From assembly GCA_036365455.1 (NCBI GenBank), contig JAWQUS010000030.1, positions 17,752,001-17,816,000 on the forward strand: DNA of 64,000 nt. The letters are read 5' to 3'. The DNA comes from Macrosoma leucophasiata (lineage: Eukaryota > Arthropoda > Insecta > Lepidoptera > Hedylidae). The notes beneath the pieces were generated by a model, which made no database searches, was not told where the DNA came from, and saw only the letters and a program-made list of their open reading frames with translations. A program made the translations under genes and the position numbers. Of this stretch, positions 1 to 12,900 are shown piece after piece (the first letter of the stretch is position 1; every line of letters begins with the position of its first letter).

Positions 1-21
1 TTTTTTATATAATAAAAGTGG

Positions 22-286
22 CAAACAAGCATGCATTTCACATTGATGTTAAGTGACGACTGCAGGCTATAGACACCCAAACAATGACCGGAGGTCATTC
101 AATGCAGATGTGTTGCCACTCCTGAGGCCTAAGGTGTTATGCCTCTGTGCCAGAAATTACAGGGCTGTACATTACCACCTGACCAGAACACGATAGTGCT
201 GAACACTGCCATTTAGTGGAAAGTATATTAGGTAATGCGGTGTTGCCAACGCCCGCGAGTTCCGTCACTAGAGCTCTTCTACCAGT
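22..286 (+). mobile_element. Repeat A copy, near full length
   Basis: Runs from GTGGCAAACAAGCATGCA to a diverged GCTCTTCTACCAGTAG end. See the entry at 39391-39661 for the family description. Confidence 0.8.
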
Positions 287-342
287 AGTTAGTCAAATTG
301 AAAGCTACCATGTTACATAATATAACATGCCCTTGGCTGGTG

Positions 343-812
343 GCAAACAAGCATGCAACTCACATGTATGTTAAGTCACAACTGCATCCTAAAGACATCT
401 ACACTAAAACCAGAAGCCAAAATTCAGATGCATTGCCACCCCTAAGGCCTAAGTTGTTTTGCATCTATGATAGTTATCACCCATACATTTGGTGGCAGAT
501 AGATCGTAGGTACCAACGCATTACCTATGAGGTGGTGCCTACACTTCCAACTACTATTGTACTAGTGTTGCCAACCCGTACGATAATTATGGGGGCGTAC
601 GATAATTTGGATCTCGGTACGATGTACAATAATGATTGTATTTCCTTTTTGCTTGCCCATTATTCTTAACTTGTATTTTAATCAAACTTTACTAAATGTA
701 AGAGATTTGTTAATTTTCCGACAAAAACATAATTTTCAGTGTGATTATTATGACTTTCGGAGTTAACAACACTGGCTCCCAAGCTCCGACACTGAATCTA
801 TACCACTAGTAT
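343..812 (+). mobile_element. Repeat A copy, degraded and interrupted
   Basis: The 5' half is recognisable at 343-570 (GTGGCAAACAAGCATGCAAC, GCATTGCCACCCCTAAGGCC). A diverged 3' end is at about 766-812 (GCTCCGACACTGAATCTATACCACTAG). The intervening 570-765 does not match and may be an insertion. ORFs here are not genes. Confidence 0.6.
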
Positions 813-871
813 TCTTAGTATATGATAATTTAGTAACACAATTAATAGATAATATACTCGTCTACTTACAG

Positions 872-988
872 ATACAACACATAGAGGAGCACTTTGAACG
901 TGGGGAGGAAGGGAAAGCGACAGCTCTAACAGCCGCAGAACGGGAAGCGCAAAAAAATAGGGAAGAACATGAATTTCAAATGTTACGG
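872..988 (+). CDS. ZUP1: ZUP1 exon, charged helical linker
   Basis: Exon of 39 codons, phase 0 at both ends, between a TTACAG acceptor and a GGTAAA donor. It encodes a Glu/Lys/Arg-rich segment (QHIEEHFERGEEGKATALTA...) as expected for the helical region between the zinc fingers and the C78 domain. It begins in mid-protein, so earlier exons lie before the window. Confidence 0.8.
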
Positions 989-3900
989 GTAAATATTGCA
1001 TATATATATATTGTATCAGGACTGGGATATCTGGGACTTGGGGTGAAGAAACATACATATATTTTTATTAATCATCATCACTTCAGCCGAAAGACGTTCA
1101 CTACTGGACAAAAAACCTTCCCCAGAGATACATTCTCTGCTACGCCACGCCGGCGGTCTAGTCTCCCTCCATCTTACGAATTTTTGATCAGAACGGGTGT
1201 CCTGACACAAGTTGAACATTTTATAAAGTCTTACTTCTTTTTGATCAGGTCACGACTCCTGACGCGAGTTTAACATTTTTACAGTCTTACGAATTTTCAA
1301 TCAGGTCACGTGTCCTGACGCGAGTTGAACATGTTTACCGTCTTACGAATTTTCGATCAGATCACGGGTCCTGACGCGAGTTTAACATTTCTTAGTCTTA
1401 CGAATTTTCGATCAGATCACGTGTCCTGAAGCGAGTTTAACATGTTTACCGTCTTACGAATTTTCGATCAGATCACGCGTCCTGACGCGATTTTAACATG
1501 TTTTAACAGATCACGTGTCCTGAGTTTAAAACTTTAAAGAGTTAAAAACCGCGAGTTTAAAACTTTTTACCCACAAAAAGTGCACAACGCCGCTAAAGGA
1601 GTTTTCACTGCAAAAATTGATGCCAGTGACTTATCAACAGGCACAATACGGCATGGAAGAAGATGACGACGAAGGTTACACGAACCGAGCGACCAACAGC
1701 TTGAAGCGCGCCGTGTACAGCGGAGCCCTATCCGTGGCGGGGTACTACGAGCGGAGCGTCGGTCTTCGCCGCGCCTCGGCTTCGGGCCGAGATACAGGTT
1801 CTTCTAGGACTAATGGTAAGGAATACCTAAATAAAGGCCTAAATATAAAACCTATGCCCGCATTTTCGGCATAAACTATAATTTTCATCAACCGGTTACT
1901 GTTAATTTATGACTGAAATCATTTATTTGTACTCAGGTATCTTAGAAAAGATAGCTCAACTGAATGCTCAAAACTCGAGTATAGCGAAGACTTACCTGTG
2001 CAGTGCGGTGGACCACTACGCCAGCACGTATGGGGACCGGGGCTGGGGCTGCGGGTATCGGTGAGTCCAGTGTCCGTTACTAGTAATTGGACACAGTTAT
2101 GCCATAATGTACCAACCCACAAATTAATTATTATCAACATAACATAAATCCCACTTGTAACTGGACGCAGTTATGCCAAAATATACCAATCCATAAATTA
2201 TCAATGTTACTTTATGCCTATACAATGTGTCCCAGGGATAAGTGACCGCCCGACGTTTTTCGAATATTTGGACCAAATTAAAGATAATTTCTCTTATATA
2301 TGGGACTTACTGGTTTTGGTTTTTTTAATGATCTAGTAAATACGCGTGACGTGCTGTAGTTTTTTTACGATATTTCTTAAGTTTATACATCTTTTTTGAT
2401 TTATTTTTTTTAAGACGAGCCGAATTGATATTTTACAATTAAAATTATAACATAATTAAAATCATTAAAAAAAACAAAGTCCGTAAGTCCCATATATATA
2501 AGAGTAATTACCCTTAACTATGTACAAATATTCGAAAGACGCCGGGCAGTTACTCATCCCTGGGACACATTGTATATGCCAACTTGTAAACAAGTGGGAT
2601 TTATTGTAATACAATACATACATAAATTATGTTGATATTTAATTTGTGGGTTGGTACATTTTGGCATAACTGTGTCCAATTATTTAAATCTATGGTGAAC
2701 AATGTTGTTTTTGTAGACATTCTGTCTGAATTGTGTAGTAAATACAAATTATCAGTTTTAATAACACAATGTAGGAGTGTTACGTCACAGTGCACAGGTC
2801 ACGTGACCTAGCAGTTTAGCGCGAAATGTTATCTTTATCGGGATATTTTAAATTCATCAAAATAAAAAAACAGGAAATCGATTTTGATAGTAAATTTTAC
2901 TATATTTCACACGTATTAAAACATAGCATATAAAACATTTCCAAGCTCTCCAAAATTTCGAGTCAAAGGGCTCAAACTTGGAGGGCTCGGCAACGAGCAG
3001 CCGCCGGCGGGTCGCGGATGTGTGCGTAATCGTTCCCGTGACACCGCCACTGATGGCGGATGAGTCGGAATACCGCGGGGTTTAAGTGAATACGAGTCTC
3101 ACACCACCCGCCGTCTGTTCCCCCTAGACGGAGTTCCCCGGGACGGGTTTCCCCGCAAAGAAACAAAGAGCACTCTAAAAGCATTGCTGTTTTCATACAG
3201 GAAGCGCGCATGGCCCAGCGGCTGGTGTAGATCGTAAGCGATCTACTCGGTTAAGCACTACGGGCGCGGTCGGGTAGTGTGATGGGTGACCGCTAGTGGC
3301 AAATTAAATGCGCGTTTCCGTGCTTCGGAGGGCACGTTAAGCCGTCGGTCCCGGTTGCTATCAATGGATAACAGTCGTTAAACCTTGTCGGAGGCCATAT
3401 GGGCGGTTTGAAAACATCCGACAGCGGGTTAGCCACTAACCCACCCATCTCCACCAATCCGCATCGGAGCAGCGTGGTGAAGTAAGCTCCAGGCCTCCCC
3501 CCAAAAAGGGGAGAGACTCGTGCCCAGCAGTGGGACGTATAATGGGTTGCCATCATTATTTATATTTATTATATTTCATACAGGAATATGCAAATGGTGC
3601 TATCAGCGTTGCTCCGTCACCCGCCGTACGCGGCGCTCCTGAGCGAGGCCGTCGCCGGGGAGCGCGAGAAGGAGCGCGAGTGCGACTGCGTGCCGTCCAT
3701 ACCGCGCCTGCAGCTGCTCGTCGAGCGTGCCTGGCAACTGGGCTTCGATACACAGGTACTGTATTTTTCTGGTCAAGTCGTATTAAAGCCTTCGTATTTA
3801 ACGTACGTGTGCGTGAAGCGCTCTAGTAGGTTAAGCACTACGGGCGCGGCCTGATAACACAGGCATCTTCCATTATTCTCATGTCCTAACGAGTTAGGAG

Positions 3901-6900
3901 TGCCTTCACATTAGAGCAACTCCTCTTTGTTTTACGGGACATACTACCATAGCGGCCAGAAGAGCCTTTTATTGGCAACTCTAAAACTTTTTTTTTTATT
4001 TATTTCAAAGGATTGACAGACAAGCAGACGGGCCACCTGATGGAAAGTAGTCACCGTCGCCTATGAACATTTGCAACACCAGAGGAGTCGCCAACGCGCT
4101 GCTAGCCCTGAATGACCCTTTTGAAGCCATTTTTGAAGAACCCCATACTGTAGCACCGAGGGAACACCTCAGAGGGAAGCTCATTCCACAATTTACACGT
4201 TCTGGGCAAAAACGAACGTGAGAACCGCACCGTTGAACATTGCCAGGTGTCCAGTCGGTGAAGGTGGAACTTCTCTCTTCGGCGGGTAGTACGGTGTAGG
4301 AAAAGAGACGGTGGCACCATGTCGAACAGTTCAACAGAGCACTCGCCATTGTAGAGACGGTATAAAACGCAAAGACTCCCAATGTCTCGGCGCAGGCTCG
4401 GATGTTCGAGCCTGTCTGTGAAAACTATAGTATTACTACTCTGTCACCCGCCGTACGCATTGCTCCTGAGCGAGGGTATCGCCGGGGGAAGTGTGATGGA
4501 AATATCTTCTTCGACTATACTTCTACTGTTATATCTACGAATAAATCAGTTAATAAATCATGTATGGGAAGCAGATGGACTAGATATCGCACTTTTAGAA
4601 TTGAAGTGGCATATCTCAAAAAAATTAGAAAATTGCTTTTATACATCAAACGACTTAAAAACATGTAATTGATCAAATTACGGAATAATTTGATAGATTA
4701 CATGTTAAACTATTAATAACTACTATAAAATCTATACAAATAAATAAAATTGGAGTGTCTGTTTGTAATATAAAAATAACCGCTTTTTACTAAATGCTTA
4801 TGTATGTATACACTGTACATATACCAAAACAACAATTTATGTCTGTCTGTCTTTCTGTCTGTCTGTCTGTTTGGCGGAGCTAATCTTGGGAACGGCTGGA
4901 CCGATTTTGACGGGACTTTCACTGGCAGATTGCTGATGTAATAAGGAGTAACTTAGGCTACTTTTATACTAGCTGCGCCCACGACTTCGTCCGGGTAGAT
5001 ATTGAACAATCATAAATTCTCACGCGGGTGAAGTCGCGGGCACAGCTAGTTGTTAATAATTTGATAGATTACATGTCTTTAAGTCGTTTGATGTATAAAA
5101 GTAATTTTCTTAATTTTTTGAGATATGCCACTTTAATTCTTAAGGTGCGATAATAAATAAATAAATAAAATACGCTTACACTCACAGCCCCACAGTAGGT
5201 ATAAACCTGTGTCGTGGGTGCCGTTGTACACATACACCCAGACCCGAAACAAATATCTGTAGGCCATACAAACATTTGTCCCGGTGCGGGGATCGAACCC
5301 GCGACCCTTCGAATCAAACGGTGGTTTCGCAACCGCTGGACTAAATGGGTCGTCATCCCGGAAGTTCGTATTTTTCTTTTCATTGTTCTTTTAACATTGT
5401 TGTTTGTATCGTTGCAGGGCTCGGAGCAACTTGGCTCCAAGTTGCACAACACACGTAAATGGATCGGCGCCTGCGAAGTCGTCACCGTGCTCTCGTCGCT
5501 CAGGATACGGTAACGTTGCACCTTTTGTGGCCGTTTTTTTTTGTAATGGAAGTTGTAATCAAGCATGCAGTTCACATTGATGTTAAGTGATGACTGCAGC
5601 CTATAGACACTTACATAAAGACCAAGGTCAATATGCAGATGCGTTTCCACTCCTGAAGCCTAAGGTGTTATGCCTCTGTGCCGGAAATTACAGGGCCGTC
5701 CATTACCACCTGACCGGAACACGATAATGCTGAACACTACCATTAAGCGGCAAGTATATTGGGTAATGCGGTGGTGCATACGCCCGCAAGCTCCGACACT
5801 GGAGCTCTACCACCGTTTTGTTTGGCCCCGTAATAGCTATCACAGACACATAATAACTAAGGTCTCCGTATCATCGCATCTCCATTTTTATCACCTCTGG
5901 TCTTTATGTGATGTCATCTATAGGCTGCAGTCATCACTTAACATCAATGTAAACTGCATGCTTGTTTGCCACCTTCATTGCATTTAAAAAAATCTGCACT
6001 AGTTATTATGACAAAAATATTAAGGACTAGCTGTTGCCCGCGGCTTCGCCCGCGTGGATGTCGTTTTATAAAAAACTAAGTAGCCTATGTTCTTTCTTAA
6101 AGTCAGCTCTATCTCTGTACCAAATTTCATTAAAACCGGTTCAGTCGTTTGGACGTGAAAAGGTAACAGACAGACAGACAGACATTACTTTCGCATTTAT
6201 AATATTATAGTAGGGATTAAAAAAAAAATGTTGCATGTAATCATAGAGCAACACGGGCCACCGGCCGCGGCAGACTGGAGGGGAGTAGCCATAGTGTTAA
6301 TTACCGATGCAAAACAGTCTGTCATTTTTTGCGGGGGGAAATGCGTGGTACACACTCGCACACTACAAAAATCGTCTATTACTACGAAACTCACACCTTG
6401 ACTTTAACAAAATACAGAAACAATTTCACGCACACATTTAAACGTCTAGGCGACAGGTATAGGCCTATTTGGCCTATACTTTGACAGAGGGAGAAGCCTG
6501 CATATGGCTACTCCCCTCCGGTGTTGCTCTATGCATGTAATAAACATCTTGTATTATGCCATATGTTCAAAGGAGATAAACAATAATAATAATAATCTTC
6601 AGATCCTTAAATCACCAGTTCGAAGACAGGTATAGGTACTAGGTAGTTGAGTCAAGGGTCTGTTATATACAGTAAGCATACTACTCAGCAAGGTCCACAA
6701 ACAAAGTGAGAAGGTGCCTATCTCTGTGTCCCTACTCACCATCAACCACCAAGTTCTAAACCTTGCGCCCGCTGCCGATAGGATGCTATTGTTTTATATA
6801 AATCCTTTTTTTTTTCATTCGAAGTAATAATACATATATGTAAAAAATTTAAAGTATTTGTAAGTATGCGATTAGATGAGTGTAATAATATTTTTTGATG

Positions 6901-9900
6901 AAATGGTGACGCAGATGCCAGCTGATAGACTTCCACAAGCCGACGGCGGCGGACGGCAGCCACCCCGCGCTGTTCGACTGGGTGCTGCGCTACTTCCACG
7001 ACGACCCCGCCGCCTTCAAGCCGCCGCTCTACCTGCAGCACCAAGGTACCCCGCGCCGCGCTATCGACAACTTCCACTGGGTGCTGCGCTACTTCCACGA
7101 CGACCCCGCCGCCTTCAAGCCGCCGCTCTACCTGCAGCACCAAGGTACCCCGCGCCGCGCCATCGACAACTTCCACTGGGTGCTGCGCTACTTCCACGAC
7201 GACCCCGCCGCCTTCAAGCCGCCGCTCTACCTGCAGCACCAAGGTACCCCGCGCCGCGCCATCGACAACTTCCACTGGGTGCTGCGCTACTTCCACGACG
7301 ACCCCGCCGCCTTCAAGCCGCCGCTCTACCTGCAGCACCAAGGTACCCCGCGCCGCGCCATCGACAACTTCCACTGGGTGCTGCGCTACTTCCACGACGA
7401 CCCCGCCGCCTTCAAGCCGCCGCTCTACCTGCAGCACCAAGGTACCCCGCGCCGCGCCATCGACAACTTCCACTGGGTGCTGCGCTACTTCCACGACGAC
7501 CCCGCCGCCTTCAAGCCGCCGCTCTACCTGCAGCACCAAGGTACCCCGCGCCGCGCCATCGACAACTTCCACTGGGTGCTGCGCTACTTCCACGACGACC
7601 CCGCCGCCTTCAAGCCGCCGCTCTACCTGCAGCACCAAGGTACCCCGCGCCGCGCCATCGACAACTTCCACTGGGTGCTGCGCTACTTCCACGACGACCC
7701 CGCCGCCTTCAAGCCGCCGCTCTACCTGCAGCACCAAGGTACCCCGCGCCGCGCCATCGACAACTTCCACTGGGTGCTGCGCTACTTCCACGACGACCCC
7801 GCCGCCTTCAAGCCGCCGCTCTACCTGCAGCACCAAGGTACCCCGCGCCGCGCTATCGACAACTTCCACTGGGTGCTGCGCTACTTCCACGACGACCCCG
7901 CCGCCTTCAAGCCGCCGCTCTACCTGCAGCACCAAGGTACCCCGCGCCGCGCTATCGACAACTTCCACTGGGTGCTGCGCTACTTCCACGACGACCCCGC
8001 CGCCTTACGACACAAACAATTTTAAATTGGCCGCCAAAGCATAAAACAAAGGACAAATGAGTTACATACTCAATAATTTTAGCATAGAGTTCCATTTTCA
8101 AAATGTAAACTATTTTTTTCAAGTTCAAGTTTTAAATTTTGTCGGCAAGCGGAATACCACTTTTTTAAAAATGTTTTCAAGATATTTATTGAACACATAA
8201 AAAATATTGCGTAGTCCAAAGCATTTACTCCATGATTTCCATTTCAGGTCACTCGAGAACGATAATAGGTTACGAGCGACATAAAGACGGTAAAGCGACG
8301 CTGCTCGTCTTGGACCCTTCGCATTCACCGGCGCAGGTGCGTTGACTTCGATACCCATACAATCAGTTACACTACTTATTCAGTTTATTCAGTTTATTCA
8401 TTTATTTCATATAATTAGGCTCCTGGAGAGCACTTTTACAACGTCATTTTTTTTAAACTAACCTAGAGTGAATAACCACTAATAATAATCAAAAACACAT
8501 AATAAATTAAATAGACACTGAACAATTTTGTATAATATGGAAAGCATCAATTTACAACTTACACTCGATGACCGAATATACAACAAACCAATTCTAAAGA
8601 AAGAAAGAAAAAAGATAGAAAGAAAAAAATAGTGTATTTTTTGACACATACAATACATCACTAAATAAACAATAATAATAATAATAAAAAACTAAAAAAA
8701 AAAAAAACAAAAAACATAATAATAAAAACAGAAGACAACTTAACACAACTAACACTAACTAGGCATGATGTATGTGTGAGACCAAAAAAATGGTACCCGT
8801 CTCAGCTGATTGCTGTAGTTGGCACTACAGCGCTGGTGTTCTGATAGGACCACCGTAAGTGGCTTTGCGAACTACAAGCCGCCCAACTACATAAAACTTC
8901 CATGCATACTTATGTTATATTTATATACAATGTTACGTAATATAACATAAAGATAAATAAATAAATAATAATAACAAATAAATTAAATACATAATTAAAT
9001 TACATACTCTCTGCCTACCCCGTTAGGTACCTAAGGAAAACAGAACAAACGAGTAACATAAAACAAGATGTATTAAAAAAATACGATAACACATGATTTT
9101 TGTTTAATTGGCTGTTCCGATATACACTGAGATGACTGTGACGTGCTGGGGAAAATTTCGTTCCGATATAGACCGACAGTATACTGCCGCAGGTGTATTA
9201 TTCGTCATTTTTATTGTGTACCGGAGCTTCGAGATGTGGTGCTCTCAGTGGTTTGCAAATCGTAGTTTTGATAAGTTTAATAGAACTCGTTAAGACGTGC
9301 ATTATAGATAACTAGCAGCCCGCCGCGGCTTCGCGCGGGTTCAATGTTACCTACCCTCTCCTATTCGTCTTAGCGTGATGATTATAGATAGGTATAGCCT
9401 AAAGCCTTCCTCAATATCTTTTATAGTTTAGGCAGCGTACACAAAATAAGTAACTTTTCTGGTTGCTTTTTTACACCTTGTGTCCGAAAAACCCAAATAT
9501 CTTACGGAACCCTATTTTTTATTTTCAAAATAAAATATAGCCTATGTTACCCGTGGATAGTGTAGCTTTCGTATAGTGAAAGAATTTTTAAATCGGTCCA
9601 GTAGTTTTCCAGCCTATTCAATAGAACCAAACAAACAAAGTTTTCCTCTTTATAATATTTTATAGATAAATAATTTAAGAAATAAAATAGTGAAAAATGA
9701 ATCTTATTACTAACGAGTGTTAAATAGTGGTGTTTTTTATTTGACTGCATACACTGCGGTTATGTATTAATACCGCAACATTGAACACTATTTACTTAAA
9801 ACTACTTAAGTTATTCCATTTTTATTTTTGTTTTTATTTATTTTTTTTTTTTTTTCTTATTAAATTACATTTTGAAATAGCAATTGCTGCACGCATGAGT

Positions 9901-12900
9901 TACATTATTAATATGGATCAATAGTAATCTATGAATGGGCAAAATGACTGCTACAAGTTTATTATATGTTTTTTAAATAGTGGTATTGCGCAGGTTACGC
10001 TACATCACATTGCGACAGGATGCGTGTAACTCTACCTACGGAAAATTGATTGTGTGAGTTTTTGGCGGGAACCTTAAAAGAGGCGTGTGGTGCTCCTATT
10101 TTATTTCGTTTTCTGGATGTATGTTTGAGTTATCTATACAAATTAAATAAAATTGGAGTGTCTGTTTGTAATATTAAAATACTAAATGCATATGTATGTA
10201 TACACGGTATATATACCAAAACCACATTTTTTACAATTTTTTTCTGTCTGTCTGTCTGTTTGGCGGGGCTAATCTTGGGAACGGCGAGACCGATTTTGAC
10301 GGGACTTTCACTGGCAGATAGCTGATGTGACAAGGAGTAACTTAGGCTACTTTTATTTCCATACATCCGTACATACATACAAACCTACATACAAATAAGT
10401 AGATTGGAGAGTATCCGACTTTGACGGCACTTCCACGGGTAGGTAGCTGATGTAATAAGGAGTAACTTAGGCTACTTTTATCTCCATACATCCACACATA
10501 CATACATACCTACATACAAATAAGTAGAATTGGAGTATTTCCGACTTTCACGGGACTTCCACGGATAGGTAGCTGATGTAATAAGGAGTAACTTAGGCTA
10601 CTTTTATACTATATACTAGCTGCGCCCACGACTTCGTCCGGGGAGATACTGAACAATCATATTTTTTCTCACGTGGACGAAGTCGCGGGAACATCTAGTA
10701 TTAAATAAAGTTGGTGGCATTTTGTTTGATATAGGTTTATTACAGTGCCCGTGTTTAGTGAAATAGAATAACAGTGCGAAAACACGGTCTTAAGGTTGCC
10801 TCCAATGTGGTAAACTTCATGGTAAATGTTTTTACTGGTGGTAGAGCTCCAGTGACGGAGCTCGCGGGCGTAGGCACCACCGCATTACCTAATATACTTG
10901 CCGCTAAATGGTAGTGTTTAGCACTGTCGTGTTCCGGTCAGGTGGTAATGTACGGCCCTGTAATTTCCGGCACAGAGGCGTAATACCTTAGGCCTCAGGA
11001 GTGGTAACGCATCTGCATTTTGACCTTGGTCTTTGTGTGGGTGTCTATAGGCTGCAGTTATCACTTAACATCAATGTGATCTGCATGCTTGTTTGCCAAT
11101 TCGGTTACATAAAAAAAAAAAAATGTTCCAGTAAAGTAGCCATCGCTTTACTCGAATTACTGACTGTGACTCACTTGACTGACATAATAATAATTAACTG
11201 ACTGACTGATTCTAACTTTAACGCTGCGTAATAGCGATGAAAACCGGCCATAGGGTAAGAATGCGTGCGTAGTATGTGCATACTGTTCGTACAAATTGAC
11301 AACTCATTTCTATTAAAGAATATTTAAAACATAAACATGTAATTTTAAAATAAAATATATTTCACAAGCATGTGTTAATGCGAAATAATATAAAAAAAAC
11401 AATTATTAAGGGTAAAAGCGACTTCTTTACGATATTCAATAAACTGAAAAGTCTATTATATCGGTTGCCTAACTAGCATGGTTGGCAATAGATGGCGCTA
11501 CTGCTACCATAAAGCAAGGCAATAAATGTGAAGGAAAGATTTTGACAAATCGGGCAGGGCTTCAGTAGCTCAATTGGAAGAGCGGCTGGACTAGATTCCC
11601 AGTAGGCCGCGAGTTCGAGTCTCGCCTGAAGTCAAATTTTTCTTTCCATTTTCTTTAAAATAAAATATATTTCACAAGCATGTGTTAATGCGAAATAATA
11701 TTAAAAAAAAACAATGTAATTTCAGTTCATGTATTATGTTTACAACTCAATTTTCTAATTGGCATTTTTGAGGGTGTGCGTTATTCTAGTTCCAAGTTGT
11801 AGGTATTAAGGCCGCGTTCCCCTAAACGACCGCAACAATGGTAACGTCCGCTGTATCGTTCCAACTAAAGCCCGTGGTCGTTCGACGTCATGTATTACGT
11901 AACTGTCCGCGACCGCATCCCCTACAAAATATTGGTGGGTCGGAGTGGGCTTTCACAAAATATCAAAAGGAACGATTTCACTATGCCGCCGTATAGCGAA
12001 CACACAGCGCTCAAGATGTGCGTTCCACTTATAAGATTCGCCCACAACGCCCGCGGCCTTTACGTTAGTGGAACGGAAATTTCTGCGGTCGTGGTCGCGG
12101 TCGTTGCGGTCGGTCAATGGAACGTACCCATAGATGAGATGAACCTCATTGGGTAGGTGCGGGCGGTGACGTGCGGCGGGGCGGCGTGTGGGGCGGCGCT
12201 TCGCCTTCTGCGGCGCGGCGCCTCCGCCCTCCGCGCGCGCCAGTACCAGCTGCTGGCCGTCTGCGGGGCCATGCGGGACGACGCCGAGTACCAGGTACTG
12301 CACTGTGCACAGGCTGCTCACACACGTGCGGGGTCTCCGGCCTCCGCCCCCCGCGCGCCCGTACCAGCTGCTGGCTGTCTACGGGGCCAGGCGGGACGAC
12401 GCCGAGTACCAAGTACTGCACTGTGCACAGGCTACTCACACACGTGCGGGGTCTCGGCCCTCCGCCCCCCGCGCGCCAGTACCAGCTGCTGGCCGTCTAT
12501 GGGGCCAGGCGGGATGACGCCGAGTACCAAGTACTGCACTGTGCACATTCTGTTCACACACGTGCGGGGTCTCGGCCCTCCGCCCCCCGCGCGCCAGTAC
12601 CAGGTGCTGGCCGTCTGCGGAGCCATGCGGGACGACGCCGAGTACCAGATACTGCACTGTGCACAGACTGCTCAAACACGTGCGGGGTCTCCGCCTTCCA
12701 CCTTCCGCCCCCCGCGCGCCAGTACCAGCTGCTGGCCGTCTGCGGGGCCATGCAGGATGACGCCGAGTACAGGTACTGCACTGTGCATAGGCTGCCAACA
12801 CACGTGCGGGGTCTCCGCCCTCCGCACGCCAGTACCAGCTGCTGGCCGTCTGCGGGATCATGCGGGATGACGCCGAGTACAGGTACTGCACTGTGCACAG

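Noticed and set aside
298..669. 123-codon ORF near the window start
   Set aside because: It lies over degraded repeat A sequence, and its translation matches no family.
5069..5650. 193-codon minus-strand ORF
   Set aside because: It runs through repeat A, a ZUP1 exon in antisense, SINE B1 and an inverted repeat arm; a chance fusion.
6742..7989. 415-codon minus-strand ORF and 394-codon plus-strand ORF across the 99-bp array
   Set aside because: Both exist only because the repeat unit is a multiple of three without stops in those frames. They have no family similarity, and the third frame continues a conserved ZUP1 exon.
11561..11635. Functional tRNA gene
   Set aside because: The anticodon stem is mispaired, and the same unit with its 5' flank recurs at 50427, so it is treated as a repeat module.
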